Source: Ariolimax columbianus (lineage: Eukaryota > Mollusca > Gastropoda > Stylommatophora > Arionidae). Taken from it: a stretch of 64,000 nt of DNA. The first letter of the stretch is position 1. Every line of letters begins with the position of its first letter. Location: the NCBI GenBank assembly GCA_036924085.1, contig JAVGWX010000011.1:39480970-39544969 (forward strand), given 5' to 3'. This document shows positions 63,484 to 64,000 of this stretch, piece after piece. The translations under genes and the position numbers were made by a program. The notes beneath the pieces were generated by a model, which saw only the letters and a list, made by a program, of their open reading frames with translations, made no database searches and had not been told where the DNA came from.

Positions 63484-63992
63484 CAGGGCTTAACAAAAGC
63501 GCTCGTCTGTGGCGAGTACAAATGTTTGTTTGACGAGTACAAAAAATCAGTTTTTAATCGTAAATTACGTTCTTAACTCATAATACTTCGTTACTACACA
63601 ACGACTCGCACACGATTATTAATGATATTAAGGTTTGAATATATTGTACATAAGCTAGTTTATGATGGTGAATCTAAATGGACCTCCACTACCACAATTT
63701 AAACGTAGTAAAGCCATCGATAAATGGTACTACAGTGCTAAAACTACCAAGCCCGTTCAAGGACACACGGCATACCTCTGACAGTAGTCTATTTTTTCTT
63801 AAGAAGAAATAGGCTAAAACTATGATAAGTAATAAAGTATATTTTGTTTTTGTACACATTGTTGTGTAGAAATAAAGGTGAATGAGTTTCTAGCTTAAAT
63901 TTGTTAACATAAATTGCATGACTGTAGTCCGACCATGCTGACTGGTGAAATTTGTGCCTGACTCCTGAACCACCTTAAAATTTGTTAAGCCC
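63484..63992. mobile_element. MITE-like element with terminal inverted repeats
   Basis: Starts cagggcttaacaaaagcgct. The far end, read inverted, is tagggcttaacaaatttt, giving a 13-bp terminal repeat with one edge mismatch. About 510 bp, AT-rich, no transposase frame. The cagggc start resembles hAT-type ends, but the 8-bp duplication cannot be judged because the left flank is TA repeat and the right flank leaves the window. Confidence 0.65.
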
Positions 63993-64000
63993 TATGTGTG

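Overview
This is a window of a repeat-rich animal nuclear genome. The evidence is introns with GT-AG borders, kilobase-scale micro- and minisatellites, tRNA-derived SINEs, and many dead non-LTR retrotransposons (RTE-like, CR1-like, I/Jockey-like), plus mariner and hAT remnants. The repeat mix, together with a SUEL-lectin plus CUB membrane protein, best fits a lophotrochozoan and probably a mollusc. That assignment is inference. No bacterial gene, CRISPR array, rRNA or intact tRNA gene was recognised.

One host gene is well supported. It lies on the + strand from 33850 past the right edge (last visible exon ends at 63169). Six exons with consistent phases encode a signal peptide, one SUEL / rhamnose-binding-lectin-type domain with eight cysteines, one CUB domain split over two exons, a hydrophilic linker and a single transmembrane helix. 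The cytoplasmic exons and the 3' end lie beyond the window, and a 5' UTR exon probably lies upstream. The product would be a type I membrane protein with a lectin-like and a CUB module outside the cell: a candidate recognition or adhesion receptor. A second coding-like fragment, on the minus strand near 13360-13570, has strong GC3 bias and two hydrophobic segments but no family I recognise.

Layout. 1-33.8 kb has no complete gene. It holds LINE fragments, SINEs and large tandem arrays: a 24-bp unit at 2.3-2.9 kb, TCTA/TCTG at 4.0-4.7 kb, a 30-bp unit at 5.1-6.6 kb, GAGT-like purine repeats at 8.5-10.1 kb, about 70 copies of a 20-bp unit at 14.3-15.75 kb, a 16-bp unit at 22.1-22.5 kb, a ~30-bp unit at 30.3-31.1 kb, and 100-bp then 88-bp units at 32.0-33.3 kb. 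The gene then occupies 33.85-64 kb. Its introns hold a 1-kb AGT array, an internally deleted mariner with terminal inverted repeats, several SINE families, and an inverted repeat pair flanking exons 4 and 5.

The most notable points are: (1) the SUEL-CUB-TM gene; (2) a 40-bp tandem duplication across its exon-4 splice donor that creates a second donor behind a stop codon; (3) a ~350-bp retroposon, here 'family D', with about 13 copies, target-site duplications at several loci, simple-repeat tails and no tRNA head I can see; (4) two dispersed repeats that carry an internal minisatellite of very different length in different copies; (5) an unclassified ~0.7-0.8 kb repeat present as inverted arms around exons 4-5. 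Family letters (A-I) are my own labels for repeats recurring within this window. None has been compared with a database.
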